From assembly GCA_905182995.1 (NCBI GenBank), contig CAJJDP010000130.1:279918-343917 (forward strand): a DNA stretch of 64,000 nt. Direction: 5' to 3'. The translations under genes were made by a program, and so were the position numbers. Numbering within the stretch: the first letter of the stretch is position 1; each line of letters starts with the position of its first letter. Shown piece after piece: positions 24,550 to 37,700 of this stretch. A model generated the notes under the pieces. That model was not told the origin of the DNA. It worked only from the letters and a program-made list of their open reading frames with translations, and searched no databases. This DNA comes from Paramecium octaurelia (lineage: Eukaryota > Ciliophora > Oligohymenophorea > Peniculida > Parameciidae).

Positions 24550-25855
24550 TCAATGCTAAAAATTTTATCTTCTTTTGATTACTACAGCTTTCGGATTGAC
24601 AATACCCCTAGCAGTGCTGGGTTCATCCAACTGAGTTTTCACTCTTTAAGTTAAGCAATCAATTCTATTCTCATGAACTCTATCATATTTTCTCTCTGAT
24701 TTCGGATCTTGATGATTCAATTTGATCTTTAATTTAGGCACTTCCATCAATCTCAGAGGTTGCATTTTATAGATAGTTTATGGTTTCAAGATATTGCCAT
24801 TTGTACTATTGACAATACTAGTTTTGGTGACAAAATTATGATTCACGATACTCTGTGTATTCTAAACCTAAGTGGAAGGATTGAGACTGTGATTGAAAAA
24901 ATGGAAATTGGGAGCAACAGTCCGATGATTAGGATTGGTAGATGCTCCTGCATTAGCTTAGTTAATTTAGGCTTGAATGTTGACATTCGAATGAGTATGA
25001 GTACTGGATCCTGTACTAAAATTATTAACGATGACATTGCTAGCTTTTCTGGGAGTCCCTATTTGTAGATTGAGTTGTTTTTTCACATTTCCGAATTAGA
25101 CTGTCCTTGAAGTGGTTGTAATTTCTCTATTTGTAGATTCTTTTTATTTTTGTAATTCCTTTTGTTATATAAAAGTAGAAAATTGCATGGCTTTGGTTAA
25201 ATCTTATTCGACTAGGGATTGAGTGAATTACTTCTGCAGATCTTTCTCAAGTGCTCTGTCTGCCTCTACATTCTTGAGTAATTATAAAATTGTAGTAGAT
25301 CTTTGGGTATCATTTAATTCCTTCAAAAAGCATGTCAACTCTTATTTCGCCATGGGATTACTTTTCTTCTTAGTTTTCTTCGGACTACCGCCACCTTCCT
25401 TATGAGCCTCCATTTCTATCTAGTTCATGGCCCATTGATACTCGACCTAAGATCTACTACTAATGTATTTCAGAATAATGGCTTTTAATTCCAGAAAGTA
25501 TAACATGGGATGATCAATGCTAAACTTATAAGTAATTGGAGATGGTTACTTTGTAATATTGTATTAGTTATTTGAGTTAAAGCTGGCATTTAGACAGATT
25601 ATAGAATTATCTAAGGTATTCTTCTTGAGTATCCAAAATTTTGTAATCCTCCACTCTCGTGTAGATACTATGCTTTTCCTTCCTTATAATTTAGTTGATA
25701 GGGCGAGAAAAATAATAATTTTGGCTCTGTCCGTGCTTATAATAGAGACTCATATTCATGGTTTCAATCAGATCGCCCTTTTTCGAAATCTCATCAATCG
25801 AGGCATACAAGCATTGATTTCTATGCATACAGAATCTGCATTTGTGATTATACAT
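24550..25855 (-). CDS. Conserved ciliate protein, Asn/Gln-rich tail
   Basis: 426 residues after one 25-nt intron (25525-25549), which removes two in-frame TAA/TAG and a TGA. The first 150 residues are ordered: a Cys/His-containing start (HKCRFCMHRNQC), a segment with EEYLRQFYNLSKCQLQLKQLIQYYK and then FSIDHPMLYFLELKAIILKYI. The order EYLRxFY...L...YYK is shared with the gene at 8179-9381. The middle is coiled coil and the C-terminal half is Asn/Thr/Ser rich with a basic end. I do not recognise a family. Confidence 0.55.
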
Positions 25856-25923
25856 TAATTATAATTCATTATTATTTCACTTGATTGATCAAATTATACA
25901 TATATAATATAAATAAATAAATT

Positions 25924-27885
25924 ATGCAATTATCTCCTATTGATTTGGACTATTTACACTAAGAGAGCATCGGGGGAGTCATTGCAGATGGATTGACGGT
26001 GCTTTACAATACACAGCCTGAAAAACCAATCGAATTTTTAGCCAAATGGTTATTATAATATTGTAAAACTTCCACTCAAAAAACTCACTTCTATGACGAT
26101 GTATGATAATCTCCACTTAATAGTTAACAGCTCTAGAAGAAAGATTAAAACATTCAGAATTTTATCCAATAACAAAAGTAAGAGAAGGAAAGATTGGAAG
26201 AACTGCTTTAATTCAAATAATAAACGATGTAATAAGAACTAAATTACATCGAGTATCTAAAAAACCACCCTTATCATTAGGAATTGATTATTCAGGAGTT
26301 TCCAGATTTTTTAATGAAGAAATTTGTAAGAATCCCCTCATATTATTTCAATTTAGAATTTATCTGGTGTGTACATCTGTTATTTCACCCATCAAAAATA
26401 ATAAGAAGTTGATGTTGACTTGGTAGATGATGAAAATGCGTTTATCAATCAAAAGGCCCCTAAACTATTGAAATATGTAGGAACCTCTTCCAATCAAAAA
26501 TTCCTTCTCAATTAAAACTTAACTGAATAAGCCATTTTAACATATGAAGTACTCAAACCCCCTCCTGTTGAAGAAGGCAAAGTTCCAGAAGTGTACAAGG
26601 GTTGCTATGTACCTGATGTTGTCAAAGAACCAAAAGTTTATTTTCATAGGTTCCCCAAATTGGGATGCTATTTTGCCATGCCAATGAATTTTGAAACTTC
26701 CCTCTTTGAAGTACTGCATTTTGAATTATATTAGGATGCCTTTGATGCAGGTTTTATTAATAGGATTAAGTACAATTCTGAGGTAGAAACTCAAAAGCAA
26801 GAAATAAAAGCTAAGGAAGAAGAACATGCAGAATCTTTGTAAAATGCAGAAAACGAAGAGCAAAAACAATAATTGGAAGATGAACACTAAAATTATTTGT
26901 CTTCATTGCCACAACTCGTAGAGCCACCCTTTTTGGGCATCTAACAATAATACATTGTGTGTGGTGATACTTTAGGTTAGGACAGAAAATTGTCAGAAGA
27001 AGAGCGCAATCAATTGTATGAGGAGATTCAATAATTTGGACAAAGTTACCAAGAGAAAGAGATTGCCTTATTATCAGAAGATATCAATTAATAAATTGAA
27101 TACCAAAACACTATTCCTGAAAAATTGGAAGAGAATTATCTGGATTAAGAAAATCAATTTGTAGAGTAATAAGCTGCCAGTTTGGAGGAGTTAAAGTAAA
27201 CAAATGAAAGGGATTACAATTATGAAATAGAGTGCATCAAATTCGATTTTCTAAAGTAACAATTTACAGCCAAAGATTTTGCCTCTACTTTTCTCAACCT
27301 CACCAAGAGAAGAGTCATCAAATTCCCAAATATTATTAAGGCTCTATTTTATGTGCTAGGCTACAAAAAAGAAGAAATCACACAAGAAAACAAATTGAAT
27401 TGGAAGATTGTAGCTTCCTATATCGATTATAGATTTTTAGCTAAATTAGCACTGATCAATCACAGAGGACCCAAAGAAGCCCCACTTTAACATGCCACTA
27501 TATATCGATTAGAAAAGTTAGTCGATATCTATGATGAGGAAAAAGTTATGAATTACAATTGGGCTTTAGGATATTTACAAAGATTTCTCACCTTATACTG
27601 CAAGTTGAGAAGAGAGGATGTGGCAATCAGAAAGGAAATCTTACAGGAAAAGAGATAGTAATTGTAAAATGCCAAAGACTAATTAGCCCAGTTATTAGTA
27701 TGAAATTAATCAAATATATTTAGGAATAAAAGGAAACTGATCTATAAGCAGCTAAAACAAACTTTCAAGGAGAGGAAGGTGAAGAATTTGATGAATAGAA
27801 ATGGATCGAATAATGGGAATCTGAACATAATCTACCTGAAATTGGGCCTGAACCATAAGATGAAATTGATGATGACTTAGAATGA
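25924..27885 (+). CDS. DPY-30 domain protein, radial-spoke RSP2-like
   Basis: Introns at 26101-26123, 26326-26356 and 27698-27723; about 626 residues. Residues 9-45 form a DPY-30 motif, a short helical hairpin: SIGGVIADGLTVLY, then QPEKPIEFLAKWLLQY. A globular region with GVSRFFNEEI...NLSGVYICYF follows, resembling a GAF-like fold. Then come long Glu/Gln-rich coiled-coil stretches and a helical domain. DPY-30 next to a GAF-like region is the layout of radial spoke protein 2, so a spoke or other axonemal role is inferred. At the second intron the phases disagree by one base (TTT at 26323-26325 would need to be TT), probably a base-call error. Confidence 0.65.
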
Positions 27886-28037
27886 TATTCATAAATTAGA
27901 AATAAACATTATATATATATATATCTAAGTTTTTGCAAATACTCATAATTTATATTTGGAAGATTACTTTTTCATTAGGATAATAATTTGAAGTAAAGTT
28001 TTAGTCTCTTAAAGTTTAATTATTTAAAAATCTAGGT
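27886..28037. other. Short intergenic with (TA)n run
   Basis: AT-rich spacer holding a (TA)n simple repeat at about 27911-27924. No gene seen. Confidence 0.4.
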
Positions 28038-28693
28038 ATGGTTGAAAATGAGAAACAATAATTAATACAATAATTATTTATGATAAAAAAATTCTCATAT
28101 TTTACTTATGAATCTCTTCCTGTTTACACAATGGTCACTTCATTTGTGTTGGATAGCAATGTAATGTAATTTTTTTTGGTCAATGTAAATTATGAAATTG
28201 AAATTAAAGCCTACATTTGCAATATCAGATGAAAATACTATGATGTCTTTTAGCAAGTATTCAAAAACTAAATTCGCCTTATAATTGAGATTGTCTGCAG
28301 AAATAGAGTAAATTGATGATACTTTACAAATTAAAAGATGGGCAACCTTCGGTATGAATTATGAAGAATTATCAAAATTACTATATCCAGATTTGCTACC
28401 AGAACAAGAATTTGTTATATGTAGATTGATTGATTATGCATTTATATAGAAAATCAATAAAAATAATTATTCGGAAAGTTGTATGACAGACATTTCGAAA
28501 TAGTTTTTAAAGAAAATCTTGATCAAGAGAACCAATTGACTTATATCATAAATACAGATTAGCATGGACAATTGAGAAAACAAATAGAAGTATGAGAGTA
28601 ATTTCATTTTAGAAATCATTAACATGGGTAGCAGGTTGGCACCATCCAAAGTAATTTATAAAACAATAAGAAGGATAAAGGAAAACAATTTGA
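28038..28693 (+). CDS. Small conserved protein, unknown
   Basis: About 202 residues with introns at 28185-28209 and 28590-28612 and one frame break near 28441-28443 (TTT, one base short), after which YIENQQKQLFGKLYDRHFEIVFKENLD reads as a natural continuation. The first exon is uncertain. Helical, with Tyr/Phe-rich segments such as MNYEELSKLLYPDLLPEQ. No recognised domain. Confidence 0.45.
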
Positions 28694-28754
28694 TTTAATT
28701 TACAATATGTAAAAACTAGAATGTGATATTTGATTTTGCTTAAATGTGATGATT

Positions 28755-31700
28755 TCATTAGACCAATTGATGCTTTGGAGTGAAAGCAACACCACTTGGA
28801 TCTAGACTGCAGAGTACAATTTTGTCTTCTCCTGGAGCCAATTCTATTACATAGTTATCTCCAATTTCAGGTTTTAAGAACTTAACACCTTACTTATTTG
28901 ATAAAGTGTTCTTTAATTTGAAAGTCTTTTGTGAAGTGTTCTTATAATAAAAATAGCCCAATCTATTAAATTAATACAAACAATGTGATACCCTTTAGAA
29001 ACAACTGTTTCCATGGCACAAAATAGTCCAGTGGTTAATTGTTATAAATTCTTGTTTTCTCTGGCTACTTATAACATAACTGCTTTTCTTAAGTCAGCAT
29101 CTCTAGGCACTTACTTTGGTCTCAAGAATTCAGACCCATAGACACTGAATTAATATTCATGTTCATTCCAAGTTGGAACAGCCCATTTAATTTTAATTTA
29201 AACTGAATACTTACCCTTAGTCAATTGGCCTCCTAAATGAACTTCAATGTCCTTTTATTATTTTTAATCAATGAATTAATATTCTCCTTTACCAGCATTT
29301 TTAGCCAATAAGATTCTAACATAAGAATATTCATATTTAATATCTTTGTTCAATTTGTATCTTCTCAATGCCTCTTGATGAACTGTGAAATAGTATTCGC
29401 CATCATTTGGAATCTCAATATCATATTGAATAGTTTTAGTCTTTTTGGCCATTTATTTAATAGAGTTGTATAAATATTCCTTTCTAAAATAGCCAACAAA
29501 AATTGCTTAGAAGTATCTTTAGAAATCCTTGATTTCCATAAAGAAGATGCCATCATCCTCCTTCTTTCCAAATTTGACTTATTCTTTCAAACTCTCTGTC
29601 CATAACGAACTTCCATCGCTCCAATCTCCATTCCATTCCTTATTTCCCCAAGGATTCCTAATTTTTAATAGAGTGACTTCTCCTTTGGTGGGATGAGTCA
29701 CATTATAGACCTTCAATAATGAATATGCATGTCCAGCCTCCAAACCATAATTGGTATAATTTGGATTTGATCCAAAAGTACCACTAGTCATAACACACTT
29801 CATATCTGAACATTTTTGTAATTGTTATTTGAAATCAGCAGCATTAGTAAATACAACCCAAGTGGGTCCACCAGTGATACTCTTAATAACTTCTCTTGGA
29901 TCGCCACCCTCTATATCTGTGTAATCTATATTCATCTTAGCCCATGCTTTTTCTAACAATGCAACCCACATTTCCGCACCTGCATTTTTAGAAAATGCTG
30001 GATTTCCCTAGCCATTAACAGGAATAAAGTCATCCAATACAACGACTTTCCATTCACCATCTAAACACAATCTTACTGCATATAATTTCTCCTTATTTGC
30101 TCTTTGACTTATGAATAGGTCCTTTATCACTTCAGGCCTATTAATAATAACAATATGAATACCATCTGCATGCTATTGTACTAATTGATGATAAAAAGTA
30201 ACAATCTCCTAGAATTCCTTATTTAATATCTCTATGAGAGATCCACTTTCCCAATCCAACTCTACTGTCTTATGAATCATCTACATTAAACATCTTTAGG
30301 TTATTCTAAAATATGTCACTCATTCTTTTCCATGACAATTAGCAAAATTTCATTCCTAAACTTCTTACCGATGCTGGAAAGTCTTTATCAACAAATTCCT
30401 ATTTTGTTTTTTTTAATTCCTCTCTAATCTATACTAACTCTTTGGCTCCTGTGGTATGTAAGTCAATATTAATGAAATCAGCAAAATCAACTTGATCATC
30501 TTTTACTTCCTATTGTTCAACATCTTCAACTGGTACAGGGACAGGAACAACTTCATCTTCTTTTTTTTTCTCTTCCAATTAAGATCTTATAGTATATTTA
30601 ACTTATTCTTATTGTGGATTTTTGTATTGATTATCCACAATCTATTCCCATTATTGAAACAATTATCTTAAATGATCACAAGAAAATTTCAAATTTCCAA
30701 TCTTATTTCTAATTGATTGATATTCTGAGGGAGTAATTGAATTGTGAAAAAATTCAATGAGCTCTTTGGTTTCTCTTTCTTCTAAGGCCAAATCTCTGTT
30801 TTTATCAAAAAATTTGAATACTCTTTCTATGTCAAGTCTTTTAGCACGATAATTTTGGATTATCACAGTGATTGTTTACAAATCTTATTTAGATAATACA
30901 AGTTCGACCTTCTCTTGATTCTCTGTAATTTTTTCTAGAATTTCAACTGTCAATCCTACCAAACTGCTGTGATCAATCAGAGCCTTTTAATAAAATCTGT
31001 CGCAATCTGTAATCGTAATTGTCGGGTCCATTTATATAATTAACTTTCTAAAATGCACTTGTGCAAGAGTTGGGCGACCAAAATCTTGAACCACCTATTT
31101 GAAGGGCTTTTGAACGGCCACTTTGTACAAGGCTTTCAANTACCACTAGTCATAACACACTTCATATCTGAACATTTTTGTAATTGTTATTTGAAATCAG
31201 CAGCATTAGTAAATACAACCCAAGTGGGTCCACCAGTGATACTCTTAATAACTTCTCTTGGATCGCCACCCTCTATATCTGTGTAATCTATATTCATCTT
31301 AGCCCATGCTTTTTCTAACAATGCAACCCACATTTCCGCACCTGCATTTTTAGAAAATGCTGGATTTCCCTAGCCATTAACAGGAATAAAGTCATCCAAT
31401 ACAACGACTTTCCATTCACCATCTAAACACAATCTTACTGCATATAATTTCTCCTTATTTGCTCTTTGACTTATGAATAGGTCCTTTATCACTTCAGGCC
31501 TATTAATAATAACAATATGAATACCATCTGCATGCTATTGTACTAATTGATGATAAAAAGTAACAATCTCCTAGAATTCCTTATTTAATATCTCTATGAG
31601 AGATCCACTTTCCCAATCCAACTCTACTGTCTTATGAATCATCTACATTAAACATCTTTAGGTTATTCTAAAATATGTCACTCATTCTTTTCCATGACAA

Positions 31701-32522
31701 TTAGCAAAATTTCATTCCTAAACTTCTTACCGATGCTGGAAAGTCTTTATCAACAAATTCCTATTTTGTTTTTTTTAATTCCTCTCTAATCTATACTAAC
31801 TCTTTGGCTCCTGTGGTATGTAAGTCAATATTAATGAAATCAGCAAAATCAACTTGATCATCTTTTACTTCCTATTGTTCAACATCTTCAACTGGTACAG
31901 GGACAGGAACAACTTCATCTTCTTTTTTTTTCTCTTCCAATTAAGATCTTATAGTATATTTAACTTATTCTTATTGTGGATTTTTGTATTGATTATCCAC
32001 AATCTATTCCCATTATTGAAACAATTATCTTAAATGATCACAAGAAAATTTCAAATTTCCAATCTTATTTCTAATTGATTGATATTCTGAGGGAGTAATT
32101 GAATTGTGAAAAAATTCAATGAGCTCTTTGGTTTCTCTTTCTTCTAAGGCCAAATCTCTGTTTTTATCAAAAAATTTGAATACTCTTTCTATGTCAAGTC
32201 TTTTAGCACGATAATTTTGGATTATCACAGTGATTGTTTACAAATCTTATTTAGATAATACAAGTTCGACCTTCTCTTGATTCTCTGTAATTTTTTCTAG
32301 AATTTCAACTGTCAATCCTACCAAACTGCTGTGATCAATCAGAGCCTTTTAATAAAATCTGTCGCAATCTGTAATCGTAATTGTCGGGTCCATTTATATA
32401 ATTAACTTTCTAAAATGCACTTGTGCAAGAGTTGGGCGACCAAAATCTTGAACCACCTATTTGAAGGGCTTTTGAACGGCCACTTTGTACAAGGCTTTCA
32501 AAACCTGATCATCAGATCCCAT
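28755..32522 (-). CDS. Calpain cysteine protease with N-terminal EF-hand-like motif
   Basis: The gene is interrupted by an N-marked duplication (29779-31139 and 31141-32501). Removing one copy gives 2406 bases, and after two introns (30138-30162, also present at 31500-31524; 28963-28991) exactly 784 codons, 783 residues. An EF-hand-like FDKNRDLALEERE lies near residue 120. The protease core starts with FPASVRSLGM; the catalytic Cys is in QGILGDCYFLSS near 317, the His in GHAYSLLKVY near 469 and the Asn in IRNPWGNKEW near 490, so the triad is complete. The intron at 30138 is needed to reach RWPEVIKDLF. One or two beta-sandwich (C2-like) domains end the protein. Calpains are Ca2+-regulated proteases; the substrate is unknown. 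Confidence 0.9.
29779..31139. repeat. First copy of N-joined duplication 1 (1361 bp)
   Basis: Repeated at 31141-32501 with an offset of 1362, apparently base for base, and separated by a single N at 31140. Both copies lie inside the calpain gene and collapsing them restores one complete frame, so this looks like an unmerged contig overlap, not a biological repeat. Confidence 0.9.
31141..32501. repeat. Second copy of N-joined duplication 1
   Basis: See the copy at 29779-31139. It begins immediately after the N in the middle of a codon and continues at its end into the true 5' end of the calpain gene. Confidence 0.9.
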
Positions 32523-32876
32523 GAATTATTAAAAATAAATATCTTCTCTAATAAATAACAACACTTGCTTTAATATTGAATTAAATTATATTCATTAATA
32601 TGTGTTTATCTTTTGACTCTATTTAGTCTTTCTAATTAAGCAAGATACTTTGGATATTCTGGTTTTTTCATTGGAAATATGGGTCATTACTTTTTAAAAC
32701 GAAGGACAGAAGGAACTGCCCAACTCGCCTGACTAAGGAGCACTTGAGTGGGGATTTTTTCTGATACGAAGTTAACTAAGCTTGCTAATAATTGAGTTTT
32801 TAATATTTAATTATTTTAGCGCATTTTAAATAAGAAAAATAGTTAATGAGCTTTCTTATATTAAATTAATAATAAA
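32523..32876. other. Intergenic with a GC-rich islet and hairpin
   Basis: Divergent spacer between calpain (-) and the next gene (+). Bases about 32699-32755 are near 50 percent GC, unlike the flanks. They contain an imperfect 8-bp stem (CCCAACTC at 32719-32726 with GAGTGGGG at 32746-32753) followed directly by a T6 run at 32755-32760, which resembles the end of an RNA polymerase III transcript. No tRNA fold was found. A small structured RNA is possible but unproven. Confidence 0.3.
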
Positions 32877-34421
32877 ATGAAAAAATTTAATGGAGGAAAG
32901 AAATAGTCTTTTGTGCCTCCAGTTGTGACTATAGAATTTAGAATTCAAAAAAGAAATCAAAGTATGAATATCATTTATGTCTATTGTCTAGTTGCTGATC
33001 TAATTTAAGTTAATTCTCTGCTTAAAGAAATCAATGAGTAGATCATTTTGGCCAGAGTTAAAGAAATTGAGAATACAATTTATTTAGAGCATGCAGCCAA
33101 TGTTCATCTGTACAGCAGTAAAATTGAAAAGGTTGTTTCACTATTTAAAGGCATAAATTAAAATAATTATATAAATATTGCTTAAAAATTAAAAAAGCAA
33201 GAACTTGCTACTAAATCCATCCTCAAATTATTGGAAAAGAAGAAATAACTAAAAGATTACGATTAAGATATTTTAAATAAAACTCTTTAGAAATCAGAAT
33301 ATGATCCTCTCAATACCAAATAAATCAGTTCAAAAAAAACAGTTTTGGTCGCCAACAAAATCACAATTGTGAAATCTAAAAATTCAACATCGGATCAAAA
33401 GGGAAACTTTGCAGCATAGCCAAATATGGTTTTTGCAGGGTCAATTCAGCCTATAGAACCAATTCAAGAAAAAAAGGTGAAGATTGAAAAAAGCGAAAAA
33501 GAAGATGACGATGATGAAATAGACATAAGGATAGATGACGGAATGTAAGGAGCTGCATCAATAGCTGTCCATTGCTCAAAACAATTAATTTTATTTGATA
33601 ACAAAATTAAAATACCCGTTGTTCTATTAGTTCAATTCCTTCCTCAATATAGAGTGCTATGTGAAAAGGTTGATTTTACCAAACTTCATAATGCCAAAGA
33701 AACAATTCAATTTTTATCTTCGAATCTTGAAAGAAAGATCCTATTTGGATAGGTCATACTGAAACCCAGTGAGTACACCAAAAACTTGAGGGATTTGAGT
33801 GAAAAATTGATTAAGTAGGATAAAATAGTTGCTTAAAAGTTTGACAAAGACAATGCATCTTTCTTAATCTTGCATAAGAATCAATTGGAATAAATTCTGA
33901 AAGCTAGAAAATAAAGTCTAGCATTTGATGCATCTGACATGGTGATACGAGAGTGGACAAAGTAATAATCTTATTTGGAATGGTGGGCATTGAATAAACA
34001 AGATCATAATCTTCACTTTTTGATATCATATAAAAGTTTAACAAATTCTAATGATCAAATTTATGACAAAGTCATACTTTAAAAACCGTCTTGTTATCCT
34101 AAAATTTAATAAACAATTGATTCATTAAAGTAGAAGAAAGACATAGATGATTTATTATAAGGGTTCCTTTAATAAGATCTTTTTTAGAGTTCATAATTGG
34201 GTGATATGCTTTAAGAACCTAGTTAAATTCAACAAGTTGATTAACAAATATAAGAGGAAGTAGAGAAAGTGTAACAGGATTTAGAAAAAGAATAGCAAAG
34301 CAATAAACAAGTCGACAAATTTGAAACCAATGGAATTAGCGAATAGGAAAATAATCAAATCCATTTCAATATTAAAATATCAGATCTAACTCTGTAATTA
34401 TCGAAAGAAGACTATTTCTGA
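32877..34421 (+). CDS. Lys/Gln-rich coiled-coil protein, unknown
   Basis: 504 residues after one 30-nt intron (32962-32991). The N-terminal 130 residues are a coiled coil. An acidic patch with EDDDDEID follows, then an ordered domain (QLILFDNKIKIPVVLLVQFLPQYRVLCEKV) with a Trp-rich segment YLEWWALN, and a Gln/Glu-rich C-terminal coil. The start at 32877 is the first ATG of the frame. I see no catalytic motif and recognise no family. Confidence 0.6.
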
Positions 34422-34795
34422 TATTTTGATCAAATATAAGTGAAGAATAATTAAATATTATCTAATTATAAATAATTTAATAAATTTTATTGAATGACTA
34501 AATCCCACTTACTAATACTAAATGTATTTTAAGTCACAACTATTAGTCATAAAGTGAATACTATTATTAGCTAGGCAGTCTTGGTCTCAATCTTCTGCTA
34601 GCCTTTTTTTATAATAGCAACAAAAATATATATTAATAAATGCCAAGAAAATCATTTTATATATTGGATGCCTTTTTTATCTGAAAGTGTTTTCATCTTT
34701 TGATAGGTTTATCAAATAGAATTGGTGTAGAAATATTTTGGGTCTAGATTATTATTTTTACATCAATATATTTATATTAAAAATTGAATTTGATA
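34422..34795. other. Intergenic region, nothing seen
   Basis: AT-rich spacer between two genes in the same direction. No RNA gene, repeat or frame worth reporting. Confidence 0.4.
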
Positions 34796-37700
34796 ATGGA
34801 AGGTAAACATAGTTTCTATCTAGACATCTTTAAATCGCCCTCTAATAAATTCTTCATAATTAAATACAAGACCAGAGGACAAGCTGATTAAAGTCTAAAT
34901 AGCAAAGTGATTTTCCTCCAAAAGAGATTTGATTAGTAATTAAGGAATGCAGCCTAAGTATGCGAGTAAGTGGGAGTCTTTTTGAGTTGTCTGGATCAAC
35001 AATCATTTATTGCTTTTGGTACAATTTAGAATGAACCAACTGATTTTGAATATCTCACAGTATTTCTAAAAAGTTAACTCATTAGGAGGAATAGTAGCAG
35101 AATTTGAGTAAATTGCAGGAGTTTTTCTAATCATTTGTGAAGGTAGAGTGGATATTTAAAGGTGTGCTTAATTTTGAGAAAACTAAAAATATTAAAAATG
35201 ATTTGAATGAAATGAAACCAGTCAATCATTGCAAGGATGTCTAAGAATTGACGTGTCAGACTGCAGAATAAGTAAAATATAATGTATTAATCAAAGTTAT
35301 TATCATTACTTTAAAAATAAGAACCTTATAAGCCTTAATTTTAATGGGGTGTTGTTGTAATACCATAAAAAATTAATGATATAATCAACTAAAATCTTAG
35401 ACCTCATGATAATGATAAATAAAAAAGTAGTAAGAGTAGAAGTCGACACAAGGAAAAGGAAAAAGATAAAGAAAAAGATAGAAGAAAATCAAGCAAGGAT
35501 AGAGCAAAAGAGAAGTATGATCGTAATAAAGACAGAAGAAGCAAAGAAAGAAGTTAAAGAAGAAGTAAAGAGAAAAAAAAAAAAGCAATGAAAAAAAAGA
35601 TAACAGAGAAGATATAAAAAGCCAAAATATATCAGAGTTTGTTGTTTATGATAGTATTCTAATACATAATAGATAATAGATAAGGATTAAAGAGATAAAG
35701 AAAGACAGACAAGAGAAAAAGAATACTAGAAAGAAAAAGATTAAAGAGAACAAAGAGAAAGAGAGAGAGCAAAAGAATAAATAGAATAGAGAGAAAGAGA
35801 CAGAGAAAAAGAGTAACGATAACAAAAGGAACAAGAAAAAAGAGAAAAAGAAGAAAAAGAAATGATAGAAAAATAGAAATAAAAAGAGAAAGAAAGAGAA
35901 AAAGAAAAAGAAAAGGAGAGGGAAAGAGAAAAAGAAAGGGAAAGGGAAAAAGAGAAGGAGAAGGAGAAAGAGAAAGAAAGGGAAAAAGAGAGAGAAAGAG
36001 AAAAAGAGAAAGAGAAAGAAAAAGAGAGAGAAAGAGAAAGAGAAAAAGAAAAAGAGAAGGAAAGTAACAAAGATAGAGAAAGAGAAAAAGATAGAGACCG
36101 ATAAAGGGATAAAGACAAAGATTATAATAGAGATAGAGAAAAATTTGATAAAAGCAAATATGATAAGAAAGATGACCATAGATAAAAAGAAAGGAATGAA
36201 TCTAAACATGATTATGATAAAAAATAAAAGGATAAAGAGAGAGAAAGGGATAAAAATAGAGAGAAGTCGAAGGAGAAGTCTTTTGAGAGATCGGATAGAA
36301 AAGACAGAGAGAGAAGGAAAGAGAAAGAGAAAGACAGATCGAGAGGTGGAGACAAAGAGAGAGATAGAGATTACAATAATAAGAAACACAAGGATTATAG
36401 AAGGGAAACAACCAAAAAGAGAAGTGAGGAGAGATCTAAGCCTCGATCTAGGAGTGAGGACAGACGCTAAGGTCATAATTCAAATAAAAATAAGAAGTTC
36501 GTTGATTTAGCTTCATAAAGCGAACAACCAAGAGAATTCTAGTACCAAAACATTAATAAATAGTTCATCTGTGTCATTATCATCCCATAAATAAGAGTAA
36601 GAGCAACAAGATCTTGAATTGGAATAAAATTCTGTGAGACCTGAATAGAAGGACCAAGTAGATCTTGGAGTTATTTTGAATGTTTTGGATTCCCCTAAAC
36701 CAAATGCACAATAATTTCAACCTTTAATTTAACCAGTTATAATTACACCAGCTGAATAAATAGTATTAACAAAACAAAGTGAATCCCAACAATCAAACAT
36801 TCTAAATAGTGATTCCAAAAAAAGGATATTATTAGTCAATTAAGAGAAAAGTTTAAGTGTGCCAGATAATGTTGAATAGTAAAAATAATTAAATCCAGGC
36901 TCAATGAAGATCATAAAAGATGCNAAAAAAAAAAAAAGCAATGAAAAAAAAGATAACAGAGAAGATATAAAAAGCCAAAATATATCAGAGTTTGTTGTTT
37001 ATGATAGTATTCTAATACATAATAGATAATAGATAAGGATTAAAGAGATAAAGAAAGACAGACAAGAGAAAAAGAATACTAGAAAGAAAAAGATTAAAGA
37101 GAACAAAGAGAAAGAGAGAGAGCAAAAGAATAAATAGAATAGAGAGAAAGAGACAGAGAAAAAGAGTAACGATAACAAAAGGAACAAGAAAAAAGAGAAA
37201 AAGAAGAAAAAGAAATGATAGAAAAATAGAAATAAAAAGAGAAAGAAAGAGAAAAAGAAAAAGAAAAGGAGAGGGAAAGAGAAAAAGAAAGGGAAAGGGA
37301 AAAAGAGAAGGAGAAGGAGAAAGAGAAAGAAAGGGAAAAAGAGAGAGAAAGAGAAAAAGAGAAAGAGAAAGAAAAAGAGAGAGAAAGAGAAAGAGAAAAA
37401 GAAAAAGAGAAGGAAAGTAACAAAGATAGAGAAAGAGAAAAAGATAGAGACCGATAAAGGGATAAAGACAAAGATTATAATAGAGATAGAGAAAAATTTG
37501 ATAAAAGCAAATATGATAAGAAAGATGACCATAGATAAAAAGAAAGGAATGAATCTAAACATGATTATGATAAAAAATAAAAGGATAAAGAGAGAGAAAG
37601 GGATAAAAATAGAGAGAAGTCGAAGGAGAAGTCTTTTGAGAGATCGGATAGAAAAGACAGAGAGAGAAGGAAAGAGAAAGAGAAAGACAGATCGAGAGGT

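Noticed and set aside
27911..27924. (TA)n run as a meaningful element
   Set aside because: Simple repeat of common length in this base composition; no further evidence.
30300..30390. An 88-nt intron in the calpain gene
   Set aside because: Far too long for this genome, and the segment itself encodes the conserved calpain stretch up to the catalytic Cys; a 25-nt intron at 30138-30162 solves the frame.
29779..32501. True tandem gene duplication of calpain exons
   Set aside because: The copies appear identical, joined by one N, with mid-codon junctions; an assembly overlap explains all of it.
35646..36476. Long Ser/Phe/Leu-rich frames on the minus strand (also at 36999-37829)
   Set aside because: They are antisense shadows of the AGA/GAA-rich Arg/Glu/Lys tract of the YTH gene; low-complexity purine DNA gives long open frames on the other strand.
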